The notes beneath the pieces were generated by a model that did no database searches, had not been told where the DNA came from, and was given only the letters and a program-made list of their open reading frames with translations. The translations under genes and the position numbers were made by a program. DNA of 64,000 nucleotides, taken from assembly GCA_017559135.1 (NCBI GenBank), contig JAFYSZ010000020.1, forward strand, positions 1 to 64,000, in the 5' to 3' direction. Below, in pieces: positions 46,083-55,570 of this stretch. Positions within the stretch are counted from its first letter, which is position 1, and each line of letters starts with the position of its first letter. The DNA is from Bacteroidales bacterium (lineage in GTDB: Bacteria; Bacteroidota; Bacteroidia; Bacteroidales; P3).

Positions 46083-47945
46083 TCCGATTTGTTCTTTATA
46101 GGTTTTGATGATTGAGTTAAGCATTTTTTCGGTTTTTGCTGCTCCTTCGCCAAGTATAAAACCTATTTGTTGAACTTGAAGAAGATTTTCTTTTATTACG
46201 TCATTTACTCTATGGATTATTTCTTCTGGGCGTTCTTCTTCGTTGTAAAGATTTCTGAATATCAGACAAACGGATTTATTTTCAATGAGTGAGAAAATAG
46301 AAACATTGATTAGTCTTCCATTGTATTCAAAATCTTTGTTCATTATGTCTTCTGAGGATTTTAAGACATATTCCAATTGCAAGAAAATGTCTTCTGGGAG
46401 TAATGATTTTGCGTTTGCCCCAATCAATCCTGGGATTATTTCGTCTATTTCTTTGGCATCTTCGCCTAAAATGTCAATAAATCCGCTGTTTGAATCAGTT
46501 ATTTTCATTTTTTCGTTCACAATCGCAATTCCTGGATTGATATGATGAATCAAAGATGTTAAAGACGATGATAATTCGTGGTTGCTGAGCAACTGAACGT
46601 TGAGATTTTCTTCTAATATATTATATTTATTTTGCAGGTCTATCAATTCTGATTTTGCTACTTTCAGTTTGTCGTTAGAAATCCTTGAATCTTTTCTCGC
46701 ATGTGAGAAACACATATCGGCAGAGGCTATTCCTTGTGCGATTGCTATTGCTAAATCTTTGCAGCTTTCGTATCCACATGCTTTACAATCAATATGTCGT
46801 CCTGAGTTTTGTTTTCCTAATTCTATAAAGGCTTCTTCTATCTTTTCTTGACTTGGAGCAGGAATTGTTTTGTCGTCATTTTTGTAGAAAGCGACTAATT
46901 CCGAAGTATTTTCAAATTGTTCCAAATAACCTTGCCACTTTGCCATCTCCAAAGTGTTGATTTTTTTTGTTGCATATTTCAAAACCAAGTTGTGTCTTAG
47001 GAATTTTTCTCCTTTTGAGCAACCTTGTGCCATCAAACAGCCTTTACAAAAATATATATTAAAGTGAGTATTAAATTCGTTGCCGTGTTTTGCAAATTGT
47101 TTTACTACATCGATTGCGTCTTTTTTCCCTTCAACGCTCAAAATATTACTATCGCTTGGAACGCACGAAAGTCCGCAAGCCTCAACAAAGCCTTCCGAAA
47201 TAGGATACAAAGACCCTTTGTAGCCATGTGGCTCATCAAATTCTGAAAACTCTACTGCTTCTTCTCTTATCTTGTTTTTCTTAAACAATTCTCTTAGTTC
47301 AATAAAAGAAAGGAAAGCATCAATTCGTGAAGTCTTTTCATACCTATTGTTATCCTTCTTTAATCCTAAGCAAGGTGTGATATTTACAACTTTAACATCT
47401 TCTCCGTAAAGTTTTCTTACCGTTGAGCAACACGCAATTGCAGGAGGAACGATAGGAGAGATGTTGTGAACTAAATTAGGTTGGTATTTCTCAATATACA
47501 TATTGCTTACAGGACAGTGAGATGTGATATAACTCTTGCCTTTATAGCCTTGACAAAGATTAGCGAACTTTTTGCTGACTAAATCCACACCAAAACTAAC
47601 CTCACATACATAATCAAAGCCTAATTTCCTTATCATACTGACAAATTTGCGGTAATCCCTTACGTCAGCGAACTCTCCGGCAATGCTCGGGTCGCAAATA
47701 GCAACTGTTTTCTCTGATGAATGTAAGATTTCCTCCACAATTTCAATATTACTCACTAATTCTATTGCCGAATACGAACAAGCTTCAAGACAACTTCCGC
47801 AAGCAATACAATTTTCTTCTACAATATGAGGTTTATTGTTGTGTTCTTTTACTTGAATTGCTTTTACAGGACATGCTCTCACACAAGCATAACAAGCAAC
47901 ACATTTATTATTGTTTAAATTTAATACTCTATTCATATAAATCAA
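46074..47945 (-). CDS. Sensory [FeFe]-hydrogenase-like (HsfB-type) protein with PAS domain
   Basis: 623 residues. Two 4Fe-4S motifs (CVACYACVRACP at ~15-26, CIACGSCLEAC at ~46-56), a hydrogenase large-subunit-like domain with TSHCP (~141-145), TPCLGLKK (~190-197) and FCKGCLMAQGC (~299-309), an RnfB-like CKACGYESC cluster (~387-395) and a C-terminal coiled coil plus PAS domain (~455-570). The third motif is CxxC rather than the CxxxC of catalytic enzymes, so a sensor role is favoured. Usual partners (SpoIIE phosphatase, NuoE-like ferredoxin) are not adjacent. Confidence 0.85.
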   Translation of the reverse strand: MIYMNRVLNLNNNKCVACYACVRACPVKAIQVKEHNNKPHIVEENCIACGSCLEACSYSAIELVSNIEIVEEILHSSEKTVAICDPSIAGEFADVRDYRKFVSMIRKLGFDYVCEVSFGVDLVSKKFANLCQGYKGKSYITSHCPVSNMYIEKYQPNLVHNISPIVPPAIACCSTVRKLYGEDVKVVNITPCLGLKKDNNRYEKTSRIDAFLSFIELRELFKKNKIREEAVEFSEFDEPHGYKGSLYPISEGFVEACGLSCVPSDSNILSVEGKKDAIDVVKQFAKHGNEFNTHFNIYFCKGCLMAQGCSKGEKFLRHNLVLKYATKKINTLEMAKWQGYLEQFENTSELVAFYKNDDKTIPAPSQEKIEEAFIELGKQNSGRHIDCKACGYESCKDLAIAIAQGIASADMCFSHARKDSRISNDKLKVAKSELIDLQNKYNILEENLNVQLLSNHELSSSLTSLIHHINPGIAIVNEKMKITDSNSGFIDILGEDAKEIDEIIPGLIGANAKSLLPEDIFLQLEYVLKSSEDIMNKDFEYNGRLINVSIFSLIENKSVCLIFRNLYNEEERPEEIIHRVNDVIKENLLQVQQIGFILGEGAAKTEKMLNSIIKTYKEQIGQK

Positions 47946-48077
47946 TGTATAAAAAACTTGCCAAAACTACACTTTTTTTTCTTTTCTACAAAACAAAATC
48001 AAAAAAAGCTTCGTTTATATACAGATTCTAAGAATAAATTTTTATACCTTTGCAAACGAAAGAGAAAATAACGAAAA

Positions 48078-48458
48078 ATGAAAAATAAATCACTATATAA
48101 AGTAGCGTTTTTCTTTATGGTATTTGTCCTTTGTATGATTAGTTCATACAAAGTAGGCAATTCTTTCTCTGTTCAAGGCACTCCGTCAAGCATTGTCAGA
48201 CTTAAAATATCCAAATCTATTAAATTGGTAAACAATAATAATATTACCGATTCTCAACAAACTCAAAAAGGACAAATGATTGTGCTTCTTTCTGAACGAA
48301 GACAAGGGCTTGGAGGCTCATCGCAAGGTGATGAATCATTTTTGCAACAAAATAAAATCAACAAATACGAACAAAAAATAGAGTTATTTAATAAAAATGA
48401 GATAAACAACAAACCTATTTGTCAAACTCTGGCAACGTGTCAGATTTTACGTATATAG
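48078..48458 (+). CDS. Small exported hypothetical protein
   Basis: 126 residues. N-terminal hydrophobic segment (~9-22) followed by a polar Q/N/K-rich body; two cysteines near the C-terminus (CQTLATC). Not recognised. A TACCTTTG -7 box (~48044-48052) and a terminator at 48545 suggest a single-gene transcript. Confidence 0.6.
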   Translation: MKNKSLYKVAFFFMVFVLCMISSYKVGNSFSVQGTPSSIVRLKISKSIKLVNNNNITDSQQTQKGQMIVLLSERRQGLGGSSQGDESFLQQNKINKYEQKIELFNKNEINNKPICQTLATCQILRI

Positions 48459-48544
48459 AATTTTTTTTAATAATTCTTTTTAACGTTTTAACAAAAAATA
48501 CTTGGGACAATTAACATAACAATGAGTTATGTCAATATAAAGAG

Positions 48545-48580
48545 AGTGCAGATTTACCAAAAAGTAATCTGCACTTTTTA
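48545..48580 (+). terminator. Intrinsic terminator
   Basis: AGTGCAGATT ... AATCTGCACT hairpin followed by TTTTT. Confidence 0.85.
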
Positions 48581-48602
48581 TGAAAAATAATTAAAACAAA
48601 AA

Positions 48603-49523
48603 ATGAAACAAACCTATATAGGACATTTAGCAATTTTTGTAGTAAATCTAATATTTGGAATAAATACTCCAATAACCAAAAGCGTGCTTAATTCCCCTTT
48701 GCAAATAGATGCTCTTGCTTTAACCTACTTTCGTTTTATTGGAGCAACAATAGTTTTTTGGTTAGTGTCGATTCTTTTCAAAATTCCAAAGGCTTCAAAA
48801 AAAGATATACCGTTTTTCCTTTTAGCATCTTTGTTTGGAGTGGTGTTAAATCAGACTTCCTTTGTTTATGGTCTTTCAATGACTTCGCCTGTCGATGCTT
48901 CTATTGTTGTAAGTCTTACTCCGATTGTTACAATGATATTTTCTGCAATTTTTGTCAAAGAGCCAATAACATTTAAGAAAGTAATAGGAGTTTTAATTGG
49001 TTGCAGCGGAGCTTTAATCCTTATTTTATCTTCTGCAAACTCGGGAGCAAATTCTTCTTGGCAAGGAAATTTAATTTGTTTTGTCAGTTGTTTGTCATAC
49101 GGATTATATCTAACAGCATTTAAGCCGCTAATACAACGCAATCACCCAATTACGCTTATGAAATGGATGTTCTTTTTTGGAGTAATCCTTTCAACGCCGT
49201 TCACTTTTTCGCATATTACAACCATAGAATATTCTCAAATTTCTTGGGAAGTTGGTTTGAAAATAGCATATGTTATACTTGGAGCAACATTCCTTACATA
49301 TCTTTTAATCCCAATAGGACAAACTCGCATACGTCCAACAACCCTTTCTATGTATAATTATCTTCAACCGATAGTTACAACAATTCTTTCTGTAATTATG
49401 GGCTTAGGCGTTTTCGGATTTAAACAAAGCATAGCCACTGTTTTGGTTTTCTTAGGCGTTTACATAGTTACTCAAAGCAAGACAAGAAAACAACTTTTAG
49501 AAGAGCAAGAAAGAAGAAAATAA
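48603..49523 (+). CDS. EamA family (DMT) transporter
   Basis: 306 residues with ten predicted membrane helices and two EamA domains (LIFGINTPITKSVL near the start; GTHFLTYLLIPIG-like second half). Drug/metabolite exporter family; substrate unknown. Its stop codon lies inside the left arm of the 62-bp inverted repeat. Confidence 0.9.
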   Translation: MKQTYIGHLAIFVVNLIFGINTPITKSVLNSPLQIDALALTYFRFIGATIVFWLVSILFKIPKASKKDIPFFLLASLFGVVLNQTSFVYGLSMTSPVDASIVVSLTPIVTMIFSAIFVKEPITFKKVIGVLIGCSGALILILSSANSGANSSWQGNLICFVSCLSYGLYLTAFKPLIQRNHPITLMKWMFFFGVILSTPFTFSHITTIEYSQISWEVGLKIAYVILGATFLTYLLIPIGQTRIRPTTLSMYNYLQPIVTTILSVIMGLGVFGFKQSIATVLVFLGVYIVTQSKTRKQLLEEQERRK

Positions 49524-49578
49524 ATCATAGAAATAAAAAAATATTTAGCCGAAATAATTTTCTAAATCATAGAAAAAA
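49517..49578 (+). repeat. Left arm of a 62-bp perfect inverted repeat
   Basis: Every base matches the reverse complement of 51630-51691. AT-rich, with the word AAATCATAGAA twice and TTTAGCCGAAA in the middle. Confidence 0.95.
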
Positions 49579-49599
49579 AATCAAAAATCATAGAAAATT

Positions 49600-49630
49600 T
49601 TTGCTTGCAATAAAAAATGTAGTAATTTTG
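49600..49630 (+). promoter_or_regulatory. Promoter of the inverted-repeat cassette
   Basis: TTTG (49600-49603), 19 nt, TAATTTTG (49623-49630). Lies inside the inverted-repeat segment, so it would turn with the genes. Confidence 0.8.
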
Positions 49631-49670
49631 CAAATTGATTAATAGTGAAATAAAAGAAAAAAGATAAATT

Positions 49671-49892
49671 ATGAAAAAGAAAATTTTAGCAGTTATGCTT
49701 TGCGTTGGCTTTTGTTCGGTATTAAATGCACAACCGCCAATACCACCACAAAAACCAAGCGGAAATACATTACAAGGAAATCAAAAAACCTTCAATCCGC
49801 CTATTACACCTGCTACATTATTATTATTAGGTTTGGGAGCATCAGCAGTAGGATGTAGAATTTACAGAAATCAAAAACAAAATAACGATTAA
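49671..49892 (+). CDS. Small exported protein with C-terminal hydrophobic sorting-like tail
   Basis: 73 residues: signal peptide (MKKKILAVMLCVGFCSVLNAQ), a Pro/Gln/Asn-rich middle, and a C-terminus of PPITPATLLLLGLGASAVG followed by a basic tail (CRIYRNQKQ). A short motif, hydrophobic stretch and basic end recall PEP-CTERM-type or PID-CTERM sorting signals, though the motif itself is not one I know. 4 nt before the T9SS gene. Confidence 0.7.
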   Translation: MKKKILAVMLCVGFCSVLNAQPPIPPQKPSGNTLQGNQKTFNPPITPATLLLLGLGASAVGCRIYRNQKQNND

Positions 49893-49896
49893 GATT

Positions 49897-51570
49897 ATGA
49901 AAAAGATAAAAAATATAATAGTTTTGTTATTTATGTTGCTCACTGTGCCTGCAATAGCGCAAGTAACATACGAAATAAAACCTGGTTGTACTTCTGATGG
50001 ACACTTTGATGTTTTAAAAATAGTTCCCAATGGTAATTATTTAAATACAAGTACACTTGATCACAAAACTAATTTAAGTGAAATTATTTCTGTTATAAAA
50101 ACTGACGCTGGTTCAAATAGTTTTAAATTAGTTTTTTCTGGAACTTTAAATTTTTCTGAGCAAGATTTAACAGGAATCTCTCCAACATTAACTACAATCA
50201 ATGGAGAATTGATCGTTAGAAATGTAAATGTCGGAAGAGTAACTGTTAATGGTACATTAAAAGCTAATAATTTAACTATTGATAATGGAGAAACTTTAAC
50301 AGTAGGCAACTATAAAGTATTAAAAGTTAATGGGAATTATACAAATAGTGGAACGGAAGATTTTGCTGCAAATTCAATCATAATTGGTGTAAGTCGCAAT
50401 TATCCTTTACCTTTAAATTTGATTAACGCCAGATGGAATTTTGTGGGTTTTCCTAAAAATACTGATTTAAGTTTTCTTACAGCAACTGATATGCCAGAAG
50501 ATATTTGGGCAATACAATTTAATTACAGTAGCAATGCTTGGAATACCACTCAATATCTACTTGCAAGTTCTAATGTAAGCAGAGGACAAGGAATTCTTAT
50601 TTTCCCTGATGGTGCTGTTTCTACAAGTCTTCAATTTAATACAAACAACGAAGGAATTACTATGTCTTATCCTAGCAGCAGTGATGCAAGTCCAAAATGG
50701 TTTGCGTTGGCAAATCCATTTACATACAATCTTTCAATTGAGAAGTTTTTAGCAAAAAACTCTGTTCAAGGACAATGCATTCATGTTTATAATGGAACAA
50801 CTTTTGACGCTGAAACCCACGGAATGATGAAACCTTTGCAAGGTTTTTTTGTAAATATTGCTCCTTCTAATACAAATGTTAAGTTTAACTTGGAAGATTT
50901 ATTCTATCTATCACAAACAGGAAACAAATCGGAAACTTCAACAAACAATGATATAGTTCTTGATGTTATAACTGATGATTATGCAGTTCCGGTAACTTTC
51001 TTGCATAAGGAAACTGCTTTGGCTGAGTATGATATTTTTGATGCTGATAAGATGTTTGGAAGTGGTGAAGTTGCTGAGCCTTATTTTGTGTTAGGTGAAA
51101 GAAATCTTTGTATTGAATCGGTGAATACTTTACCTTATACCGCTACTATGAATATAAAATCGGGTGAGACTCGCAATGTTCAAATTGTTGCCTCAGATAT
51201 TCCTGAACAATATCAAGTGATTTTGAAAGATGGTGAGCAAGAAATTGCATTAGAACAAGGAAGCGTTTATGAAACTCAAATATCAAGCGGAGAAAATGCT
51301 GAACGTTTTAAAGTAATTGTGAATTTAAAGAATAATGTATCGATTTCAGATGTTGAAGCCTTAGAAGAAATTTCTGTAAGAAACCTAAATCGTAATATAA
51401 TCATTGAAGGCGGAAAAAATATTCATACAGAAATATTCAATGTATTAGGACAAAAAGTCTACGAAACTTCAAGTAGAAACTTTATGCTTGACAAGGCTAA
51501 TGCAGGAGCGTATGTTGTTAAAGTAAAAGATGGAAATGCAGTAAATACAACAAAGATTATTATAAAATAA
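49897..51570 (+). CDS. T9SS cargo protein with C-terminal sorting domain
   Basis: 557 residues. Signal peptide (…LTVPAIAQ), an N-terminal beta-solenoid-like stretch (~60-170), a central domain beginning RWNFVGFPKNTD and WFALANPFTYNLSIEKF that resembles residues ~330-470 of the BspA-like protein at 8533-10680, and a C-terminal domain (IHTEIFNVLGQKVY ... GAYVVKV). Two-gene cassette with the small protein upstream, enclosed by the 62-bp inverted repeat. Confidence 0.88.
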   Translation: MKKIKNIIVLLFMLLTVPAIAQVTYEIKPGCTSDGHFDVLKIVPNGNYLNTSTLDHKTNLSEIISVIKTDAGSNSFKLVFSGTLNFSEQDLTGISPTLTTINGELIVRNVNVGRVTVNGTLKANNLTIDNGETLTVGNYKVLKVNGNYTNSGTEDFAANSIIIGVSRNYPLPLNLINARWNFVGFPKNTDLSFLTATDMPEDIWAIQFNYSSNAWNTTQYLLASSNVSRGQGILIFPDGAVSTSLQFNTNNEGITMSYPSSSDASPKWFALANPFTYNLSIEKFLAKNSVQGQCIHVYNGTTFDAETHGMMKPLQGFFVNIAPSNTNVKFNLEDLFYLSQTGNKSETSTNNDIVLDVITDDYAVPVTFLHKETALAEYDIFDADKMFGSGEVAEPYFVLGERNLCIESVNTLPYTATMNIKSGETRNVQIVASDIPEQYQVILKDGEQEIALEQGSVYETQISSGENAERFKVIVNLKNNVSISDVEALEEISVRNLNRNIIIEGGKNIHTEIFNVLGQKVYETSSRNFMLDKANAGAYVVKVKDGNAVNTTKIIIK

Positions 51571-51591
51571 ATTAATAATTACGTTTTATTG

Positions 51592-51624
51592 AAGCCCGAA
51601 GTTGTGAAACTTTGGGCTTTTTTG
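51592..51624 (+). terminator. Terminator of the inverted-repeat cassette
   Basis: AAGCCCGAAGTT - GTG - AAACTTTGGGCTT, then TTTTT; inside the inverted-repeat segment. Confidence 0.9.
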
Positions 51625-51629
51625 TTGAA

Positions 51630-51691
51630 TTTTTTCTATGATTTAGAAAATTATTTCGGCTAAATATTTTTTTATTTCTATGATTTATTTT
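51630..51691 (-). repeat. Right arm of the 62-bp perfect inverted repeat
   Basis: Reverse complement of 49517-49578 without a mismatch. Confidence 0.95.
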
Positions 51692-51742
51692 TTTATTTCT
51701 ATGAAATAATTTCACCTTATTGGCAGTAATCTTATTTTGTTT

Positions 51743-51757
51743 ATGACAAATTGTCAT
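51743..51757. promoter_or_regulatory. 15-bp palindrome upstream of dnaK
   Basis: ATGACAA-A-TTGTCAT, a perfect dyad about 110 bp before the dnaK start; a plausible operator or activator site, no regulator known. Confidence 0.4.
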
Positions 51758-51779
51758 TTTTCTATGCTATTGAACAATT

Positions 51780-51797
51780 GTGGCACGAAATTTGATT
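51780..51797 (+). promoter_or_regulatory. Sigma-54-like promoter of dnaK
   Basis: TGGCACGAAATTTGAT matches TGGCACG-N4-TTGC except for the final C of the -12 element (A here). No TTTG-N19-TAnnTTTG promoter is seen in front of dnaK. Confidence 0.4.
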
Positions 51798-51853
51798 ATA
51801 TAATAGCGAAACGACAAAATAATAGAGTATAAACAAATAAATAAAATAAAAAA

Positions 51854-53752
51854 ATGGGAAAAATAATCGGTATAGACTTAGGTACAACAAATAGTTGTGT
51901 GTCTGTAATGGAAGGAAACGAGCCTGTTGTTATAGCAAACTCAGAAGGAAGAAGAACAACTCCATCAGTTGTTGGCTTTGTGTCAAGCGGAGAACGTAAA
52001 GTAGGAGATCCTGCAAAGCGTCAAGCAATCACAAATCCTCATAACACAGTTTATTCTATAAAAAGATTTATGGGAGAAACCTTTGATAGAGTTGCAAACG
52101 AGGTTTCAAGTGTTCCTTACAAAGTAGTAAAAGGAGATAACAACACTCCAAGAGTAGATATTGATGGAAGATTGTATTCTCCACAAGAAATTTCTGCAAT
52201 CATTCTTCAAAAAATGAAAAAAACTGCCGAAGATTACTTAGGACAAGAAGTAACAGAAGCAGTTATTACAGTGCCTGCATACTTTAATGACGCACAACGT
52301 CAATCTACAAAAGAAGCAGGAGAAATTGCAGGCTTGAAAGTAAGAAGAATTATCAACGAACCAACAGCAGCAGCTTTGGCTTACGGATTAGATAAGAAAG
52401 ATTCAGATGCAAACATCGCAGTATTTGACTTAGGAGGTGGTACATTCGATATTTCAATTTTGGAACTTGGAGATGGAGTATTTGAAGTAAAATCAACAAA
52501 TGGTGATACACACTTAGGAGGAGATGATTTTGACAAGAGAATTATTGATTGGTTAGCACAAGAATTTATGAGTGATTTCAACGTTGATTTAAGAAAAGAC
52601 CCTATGGCTTTACAACGTTTGAAAGAAGCAGCAGAAAAAGCAAAAATAGAATTGTCTTCTTCAACTACAACTGAAATAAACCTACCTTATATTATGCCTA
52701 TTGATGGCGTTCCTCAACACTTGGTTCGCACATTAACAAGAGCAAAATTTGAACAACTATGTGATGATTTGATTAAAGCAACAATCGAACCTTGTAAGAA
52801 AGCATTAGCAGACGCAGGCTTAGATAAAAATCAAATTAACGAAGTAATCCTTGTAGGAGGTAGCACAAGAATACCTGCAATTCAACAAATAGTAGAACAA
52901 TTCTTTGGAAAAGCTCCTTCAAAAGGTGTAAACCCTGATGAAGTTGTAGCAGTAGGAGCAGCAATTCAAGGAGGAGTATTAACAGGAGAAGTAAAAGACG
53001 TGTTATTGTTAGACGTAACTCCGCTTTCTCTTGGTATTGAAACCTTAGGTGGTGTGATGACAAAACTAATTGAAGCAAACACTACTATTCCTACAAAGAA
53101 ATCACAAGTGTTCTCAACAGCTCAAGACAATCAACCTTCGGTAGAGATTCACGTTTTGCAAGGAGAAAGAACAAGAGCAACAGATAACAAGACAATAGGT
53201 AGATTTATCCTTGACGGAATCCCACCTGCACAAAGAGGAGTACCTCAAATTGAAGTAACATTCGACATTGACGCAAACGGAATCTTGAATGTATCGGCAA
53301 TGGACAAAGCAACACAAAAGCAACAGTCTATTAGAATTGAAGCATCAAGTGGATTGAGCGAAGATGAAATCAAAAGAATGAAGGCAGAAGCAGAAGCAAA
53401 TGCAGAAGCAGACAAGAAATTGAAAGAAGAAGCAGACAAAATCAACGGAGCAGATGCAATGATTTTCCAAGTTGAAAAAGCATTGAAAGAAAACGGCGAT
53501 AAATTACCTGCTGACAAGAAATCAGAAATAGAATCTGCATTAAAAGAATTGAAAGATGCACACGCTTCAAGAAATATACCTGCAATAGATGCAGCAACTG
53601 AAAAATTAAACACAGTATTCCAAGCAGCATCAGCAGATATGTACTCACAACAAGGCGGAGCACAACAAGAACAACCACAAAATCAATCAAACAATTCTTC
53701 TAATGACCAAGACGGAGAAGTAACTGATGCAGATTTTGAAGAAGTGAAATAA
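51854..53752 (+). CDS. dnaK: Chaperone protein DnaK (Hsp70)
   Basis: 632 residues, full length. [17 protein letters not shown] at the N-terminus, [25 protein letters not shown], the linker [19 protein letters not shown] and a Q/N-rich tail ending in [11 protein letters not shown]-driven protein folding. No dnaJ or grpE adjacent; flanked by a possible sigma-54 promoter and a strong terminator. Confidence 0.98.
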   Translation: MGKIIGIDLGTTNSCVSVMEGNEPVVIANSEGRRTTPSVVGFVSSGERKVGDPAKRQAITNPHNTVYSIKRFMGETFDRVANEVSSVPYKVVKGDNNTPRVDIDGRLYSPQEISAIILQKMKKTAEDYLGQEVTEAVITVPAYFNDAQRQSTKEAGEIAGLKVRRIINEPTAAALAYGLDKKDSDANIAVFDLGGGTFDISILELGDGVFEVKSTNGDTHLGGDDFDKRIIDWLAQEFMSDFNVDLRKDPMALQRLKEAAEKAKIELSSSTTTEINLPYIMPIDGVPQHLVRTLTRAKFEQLCDDLIKATIEPCKKALADAGLDKNQINEVILVGGSTRIPAIQQIVEQFFGKAPSKGVNPDEVVAVGAAIQGGVLTGEVKDVLLLDVTPLSLGIETLGGVMTKLIEANTTIPTKKSQVFSTAQDNQPSVEIHVLQGERTRATDNKTIGRFILDGIPPAQRGVPQIEVTFDIDANGILNVSAMDKATQKQQSIRIEASSGLSEDEIKRMKAEAEANAEADKKLKEEADKINGADAMIFQVEKALKENGDKLPADKKSEIESALKELKDAHASRNIPAIDAATEKLNTVFQAASADMYSQQGGAQQEQPQNQSNNSSNDQDGEVTDADFEEVK

Positions 53753-53785
53753 CTTTAAAAGTTTAGGTTAATAATTGATTTTATG

Positions 53786-53828
53786 AAAAAAGGGTGTAAC
53801 TATTAAGTTGCACCCTTTTATTTTTTTT
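53786..53828. terminator. Bidirectional terminator between dnaK and truB
   Basis: AAAAGGGTGTAACT - ATTA - AGTTGCACCCTTTT with flanking A and T runs. Confidence 0.9.
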
Positions 53829-54516
53829 ATTCTTTGTTTTCGTATTCGGAAATGATGTCTTCTATTTCTTGTGCATCGCAGAGTTTGTATTCTCCGATTC
53901 TTGTGCGACATAAGGCGGTGAGATAGGCTCCGGAATTAAGGTAAAAGCCGAAATCTCTTGCGATACTTCTTATGTAAGTGCCTTTTGAACACACTATTCT
54001 AAAATCTACTTCGGGCAAATCAATGCGTGTGATTTCAAATTCTTTGATTGTGATTTTGCGAGATTTGAGTTCTATTTCTTTATTATCTCTTGCAAATTCG
54101 TATGCTCTTACTCCATTAACTTTAAGAGCCGAAAACATTGGTGGAACTTGTTCTTGTTCTCCTAAGAAAGCCTCTGCCGCTTTGTAAATATCCTCTTGTG
54201 TTATGTGATCGGTAGGGTAGTAGTTGTCAATCTCTTTTTCTTTATCAAAACAAGGGGTTGTGGCTCCTAAATAAAAGGTTCCTGTGTATTCTTTCTCTTG
54301 TGCTTGATACTCTTCAATCTTTTTTGTGAATTTTCCAACACAAACAATCAGCAAACCAGTTGCTAAGGGATCTAATGTCCCTGCATGTCCGATTTTTACC
54401 TTTTTTGTTTTGAAATAATGTTTGAGTCTTACTTTGATCTTATTGACTGCTTGAAACGAAGTCCATTGATAAGGCTTGTTTACAAGGATTACACCACCTT
54501 TTTCTATGTCTATCAT
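53827..54516 (-). CDS. truB: tRNA pseudouridine-55 synthase
   Basis: 229 residues. [19 protein letters not shown] holds the catalytic Asp; [15 protein letters not shown] and the start [14 protein letters not shown] are family motifs. Shorter than the E. coli enzyme because it lacks the C-terminal PUA domain, as usual in Bacteroidetes. 3 nt after uppP. Confidence 0.96.
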   Translation of the reverse strand: MIDIEKGGVILVNKPYQWTSFQAVNKIKVRLKHYFKTKKVKIGHAGTLDPLATGLLIVCVGKFTKKIEEYQAQEKEYTGTFYLGATTPCFDKEKEIDNYYPTDHITQEDIYKAAEAFLGEQEQVPPMFSALKVNGVRAYEFARDNKEIELKSRKITIKEFEITRIDLPEVDFRIVCSKGTYIRSIARDFGFYLNSGAYLTALCRTRIGEYKLCDAQEIEDIISEYENKE

Positions 54517-54519
54517 TTT

Positions 54520-55314
54520 CTAAGCAACTGAAAGATTTATTCCGCAAAGCATTAATACTATTATAAGAGTACCTACAATAATTCTATAATAGCCAAAAGC
54601 CTTGAATCCGTGCTTTGTAAGGAAACTAACAAAGCCTTTGATTGCTAAAATTGCAACAATGAACGCTACAACATTACCTACGATTAGCGGAACAAGATTA
54701 TTTGTAATTATTTCAATGCCTTGTGGTTCTAATACTGCTTGTAGGAGTTTGTATCCTGAGGCTGCAAGCATTGTAGGCACGGCTAAGAAAAACGAAAACT
54801 CGGCTGCGGTTTCTCTTGAAAGTTTTTGCGACATACCTCCTACGATTGTAGCCATAGAGCGGCTTACTCCCGGAATCATTGCAATACATTGAGCCAATCC
54901 GATAAAGAAACTCTTTTTGTAAGTAATGGTTTGATCTTCTGAGGGCTTGTTAAACCATTTATCTACAAAGAGCATAAACACTCCTCCTAAGATTAACATT
55001 ATTGAAACTACCCAAACGTTTTCCAAAACAGAGTCTATCAAATCTCCTGCCAAGAATCCTATGATTGCAGCAGGCAAAAAAGCCACTAAAAGTTTCCAAT
55101 AGAAAGACATTGTTTGGAAAAATCTCTTCCAATAAATAACCAAGACTGATAGAATCGCACCAAATTGAATGCAAATAGTGAATAATTTTACAAATTCATC
55201 ACTTTTGATTCCTAAAACGCCTTGTGTGATAATCATGTGCCCTGTTGAAGAAACAGGAAGGAACTCTGTCAAACCTTCTACAATAGCTATGATAATTGCT
55301 TCAAAGATTTCCAT
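54520..55314 (-). CDS. uppP: Undecaprenyl-diphosphatase
   Basis: 264 residues, about eight membrane helices. Signature [16 protein letters not shown] and [14 protein letters not shown]. Recycles the undecaprenyl carrier of peptidoglycan and surface polysaccharide synthesis. Confidence 0.96.
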   Translation of the reverse strand: MEIFEAIIIAIVEGLTEFLPVSSTGHMIITQGVLGIKSDEFVKLFTICIQFGAILSVLVIYWKRFFQTMSFYWKLLVAFLPAAIIGFLAGDLIDSVLENVWVVSIMLILGGVFMLFVDKWFNKPSEDQTITYKKSFFIGLAQCIAMIPGVSRSMATIVGGMSQKLSRETAAEFSFFLAVPTMLAASGYKLLQAVLEPQGIEIITNNLVPLIVGNVVAFIVAILAIKGFVSFLTKHGFKAFGYYRIIVGTLIIVLMLCGINLSVA

Positions 55315-55320
55315 TTTTTA

Positions 55321-55560
55321 CTATTTGGATTTTTTCATTATTGCATAAACTTCTATAACCAATCCTCCGACAATCAATATCGGAGCAATCAATAAACGTC
55401 TTGTGTTGAAGAGAGCGTAGTTGAATTTATTAGGATCCTCGCTTCCTCCGCCAGAAAGAAGAATGTATCCTAAGATTAAAACCACTACACCTATAATCAT
55501 CCAAATGTAGTTTTGCTTTCCAAATGCAAAATCTTGCTTTTCTTCTGAGTTGTTTTTCAT
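55321..55560 (-). CDS. DUF3098 family small membrane protein
   Basis: 79 residues with two membrane helices (~15-35, ~53-72), the conserved FAFGKQNYIWMIIGVVVLILG and SGGGSEDPNKFN loop. Always between ftsX and uppP in related genomes; role unknown. Confidence 0.88.
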   Translation of the reverse strand: MKNNSEEKQDFAFGKQNYIWMIIGVVVLILGYILLSGGGSEDPNKFNYALFNTRRLLIAPILIVGGLVIEVYAIMKKSK

Positions 55561-55570
55561 TTTTTATTAT

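Noticed and set aside
49517..51691. Classical composite transposon
   Set aside because: No transposase lies inside and no target-site duplication could be seen at the outer edges.
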